Assembly (NCBI GenBank): GCA_024636705.1
Contig: JAGXGN010000164.1
Location: 1 to 32,958, forward strand
Direction of reading: 5' to 3'
Origin: Halomonas sp.
Lineage (GTDB): Bacteria; Pseudomonadota; Gammaproteobacteria; Pseudomonadales; Halomonadaceae
Length of the DNA stretch: 32,958 nucleotides
How positions within the stretch are numbered: the stretch's first letter is position 1; each line of letters starts with the position of its first letter. The notes below the pieces were generated by a model. The model did not search any database and was not told the origin of the DNA. It worked only from the letters and a program-made list of their open reading frames with translations. This document shows positions 31,470 to 32,958 of this stretch, piece after piece. The translations under genes and the position numbers were made by a program.

Positions 31470-32072
31470 TCACCAGGTGAGTGAGGTGTCTTCCCGGTAG
31501 CGCTGACGCAGGGTGTCGCGGGCAATGAAAAGGGCCGCGATGGCCCGCGCCTCATGGAAATCCTCACGCAACAGCAGGGCCGGGAGTTCCTCAAGGGCAT
31601 GAGTCTCGACCACCAATTGTTCCGGTTCGTCACCCGGCAAGCGCTTCGGGTAGAGGTCGCTGGCCAGCAGGACCTGCATGCGGTGGCGCATGTAGTTGGG
31701 GGCCAGGGACAGTTCCACGAGGGATTCGATGCGCCGGGCACCGAAGCCACATTCCTCCATCAGTTCCCGATTGGCGGCGGTGATGATGTCCTCGCCCGGG
31801 TCGACCAGCCCCTTGGGTAGGGTCAGCACATAGTCCTCGAAGCCCGCGGCGTATTCGCGGATCAGCAGCACATGCTCGGGGTCGGGCATGGCGACGATCA
31901 TGACGGCGCCGTGGTCACTGCCGGTCAGCCGCTCGAAGGTGCGTTCCGCCCCGTTGGAGAAGCGCAGGTCCAGGGATTCGATATGGAAGAGGCGACTCCT
32001 GGCCACCGACTGGCGGGCGAGAACTTGAGGCTTCTTCGGCCACTGCGATTCGGACCTGGGGGCTTTGGACAT
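31470..32072 (-). CDS. nudE: ADP compounds hydrolase NudE (Nudix)
   Basis: Nudix hydrolase of 200 residues that cleaves ADP-ribose, NADH and similar ADP-linked compounds. The Nudix box is complete: GLVDPGEDIITAANREL followed by MEECGF, with the REx2EE metal ligands. The flanking EYAAGFEDYVLTLPKG and APNYMRHRMQVLLASDLYP are NudE-like. The ATG at 32072 is chosen; the open frame extends 15 codons further upstream without a better ribosome binding site. It is divergent from yrfG across 74 bases, the standard gammaproteobacterial nudE-yrfG-hslR arrangement. Confidence 0.93.
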   Translation of the reverse strand: MSKAPRSESQWPKKPQVLARQSVARSRLFHIESLDLRFSNGAERTFERLTGSDHGAVMIVAMPDPEHVLLIREYAAGFEDYVLTLPKGLVDPGEDIITAANRELMEECGFGARRIESLVELSLAPNYMRHRMQVLLASDLYPKRLPGDEPEQLVVETHALEELPALLLREDFHEARAIAALFIARDTLRQRYREDTSLTW

Positions 32073-32146
32073 AGAGGCTCCGTTTCTGGGTAAGGAGGAC
32101 GCCTGATACAATACCATCCCTTGCCAGCCACCACCCGGGAGTCACG

Positions 32147-32836
32147 ATGATCGACTGGCGCGCCATCGATACCGTCCTGCTGGACATGGACGGCACCCTG
32201 CTGGATCTCCACTTCGATAGTCACTTCTGGCTGGAGCATCTGCCCCGTCGCTATGTGGAGCTGCATCATCTGGACGAGGCCACCCAGGAGACGGTGCGCT
32301 CGCGCATCCTCCACGAGAAGGGCAGTCTCAACTGGTACAGCCTGGCCTACTGGAGCCGGGAACTCGATGTCGACATCCTGGCACTCAAGCGTGAGATCCA
32401 GCATCTGATCGGCCTGCGCAGTGACGCCCTGGATTTCCTTGAGTGGCTCAAGCAGGCCCATCCGCGGGTGGTACTGGCCACCAATGCCGATCGCGAGAGC
32501 CTCGAGCTCAAGCTGCCGATTACCGGCCTGGAGGCGTATCTCGATGCCATCGTCTCCTCGGCGGATCTGGGGGTGCCCAAGGAGGCCCAGGAATTCTGGT
32601 TTGCCCTACAGGATGTCGAGCCCTTCGACCCCGAGCGCACCCTCTTCATCGATGATAACCCCAGGGTCCTGGAAAGTGCCCGTGAGTACGGCATTCGCTA
32701 CCTGTTGGGAATAAAACAACCCGACAGCACCCGGCCCGACAAGGCGATCAAGGAGTTCGTGGCCCTGGATCGCTTCGCTTCCATCTTCCCTGGCAACTCG
32801 CCGCCGGTCGGCAGGGAGGATCAGGCTCATGGATAG
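32147..32836 (+). CDS. yrfG: GMP/IMP nucleotidase YrfG (HAD family)
   Basis: HAD-superfamily phosphatase of 229 residues; E. coli YrfG dephosphorylates GMP and IMP. The first motif is LLDMDGTLLD with nucleophile Asp13 and Asp15. The YrfG-type cap follows (HFDSHFWLEHLPRRYVELH). Motif II is VVLATNADRESL and motif IV is LFIDDNPRVLESAREYGI. GGGAG precedes the ATG. It overlaps hslR by eight bases, the conserved coupling. Confidence 0.94.
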   Translation: MIDWRAIDTVLLDMDGTLLDLHFDSHFWLEHLPRRYVELHHLDEATQETVRSRILHEKGSLNWYSLAYWSRELDVDILALKREIQHLIGLRSDALDFLEWLKQAHPRVVLATNADRESLELKLPITGLEAYLDAIVSSADLGVPKEAQEFWFALQDVEPFDPERTLFIDDNPRVLESAREYGIRYLLGIKQPDSTRPDKAIKEFVALDRFASIFPGNSPPVGREDQAHG

Positions 32837-32958
32837 CGTAAGGCTAGACAAGTGGCTGTGGGCGGCACGCTTCTTCAAGACCCGGGCGCTGGCCAAGAAG
32901 GCCATCGAGGGCGGCAAGGTGCAGTACAACGGCACCCGCGCCAAAACCAGCAAGGCCG
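32829..32958 (+). CDS. hslR: Heat shock protein 15 (Hsp15, S4 domain), 5' part
   Basis: The first 43 codons are present before the window ends. MDSVRLDKWLWAARFFKTRA followed by LAKKAIEGGKVQYNGTRAK is the S4 RNA-binding domain of Hsp15, which recycles stalled 50S subunits carrying nascent chains. The start overlaps the yrfG end. The remainder lies beyond the window, so integrity cannot be judged. Confidence 0.92.
   Translation, partial: MDSVRLDKWLWAARFFKTRALAKKAIEGGKVQYNGTRAKTSKA

Overview
The window looks like chromosomal DNA from a high-GC gammaproteobacterium, most likely Halomonas or a close relative. The evidence is gene order and protein content: nrdR-ribD-ribBA-ribH-nusB-thiL-pgpA, then lon, and nudE/yrfG/hslR at the right edge. 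This assignment is inference; no rRNA or other marker gene is present.

Left part (1-8450). ugd (UDP-glucose 6-dehydrogenase) is followed by a persulfide-dioxygenase-type metallo-beta-lactamase and a 42-codon ORF. An AT-rich promoter with a perfect palindrome comes next, then a tightly packed operon: a BigR/SqrR-like ArsR repressor with the two-cysteine sulfide/persulfide sensor pair, an RND/MMPL-type exporter, a LolA-like periplasmic protein, an outer-membrane beta-barrel and a DUF2892 membrane protein. It reads as a reactive-sulfur-responsive envelope transport module. A terminator at 8424-8450 closes the region.

Middle part (8471-17904). These are housekeeping genes: nrdR, ribD, ribBA, ribH, nusB, thiL, pgpA, a DUF945 protein and lon. 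Three oddities stand out. ribE is missing from its usual place between ribD and ribBA, where REP-like repeats sit instead. pgpA carries an in-frame amber codon exactly at a conserved Trp. lon has a good sigma-32-like promoter.

Right part (17928-31440). This is an accessory catabolic region. First come mmsA (methylmalonate-semialdehyde dehydrogenase) and a divergent LysR gene, then an IS481-family transposase remnant. After that follow a TRAP transporter (dctPQM), a MocA-like molybdopterin cytidylyltransferase, coxG, a TetR repressor, the three-subunit molybdenum hydroxylase coxMSL and the maturation factor xdhC. The large subunit lacks the Cys loop of true CO dehydrogenase, so the enzyme probably hydroxylates an organic compound delivered by the TRAP system.

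The most interesting signal is a shared operator-like sequence. A 19-bp element, consensus AATTTATCRAYCGATTAAC, occurs upstream of dctP and between tetR and coxM with 17 of 19 bases identical. A shorter relative lies in the coxG promoter. All three sit at promoter-like positions, suggesting that the TetR protein controls uptake and oxidation as one regulon. The window ends with nudE, yrfG and the 5' part of hslR, back in conserved chromosome.
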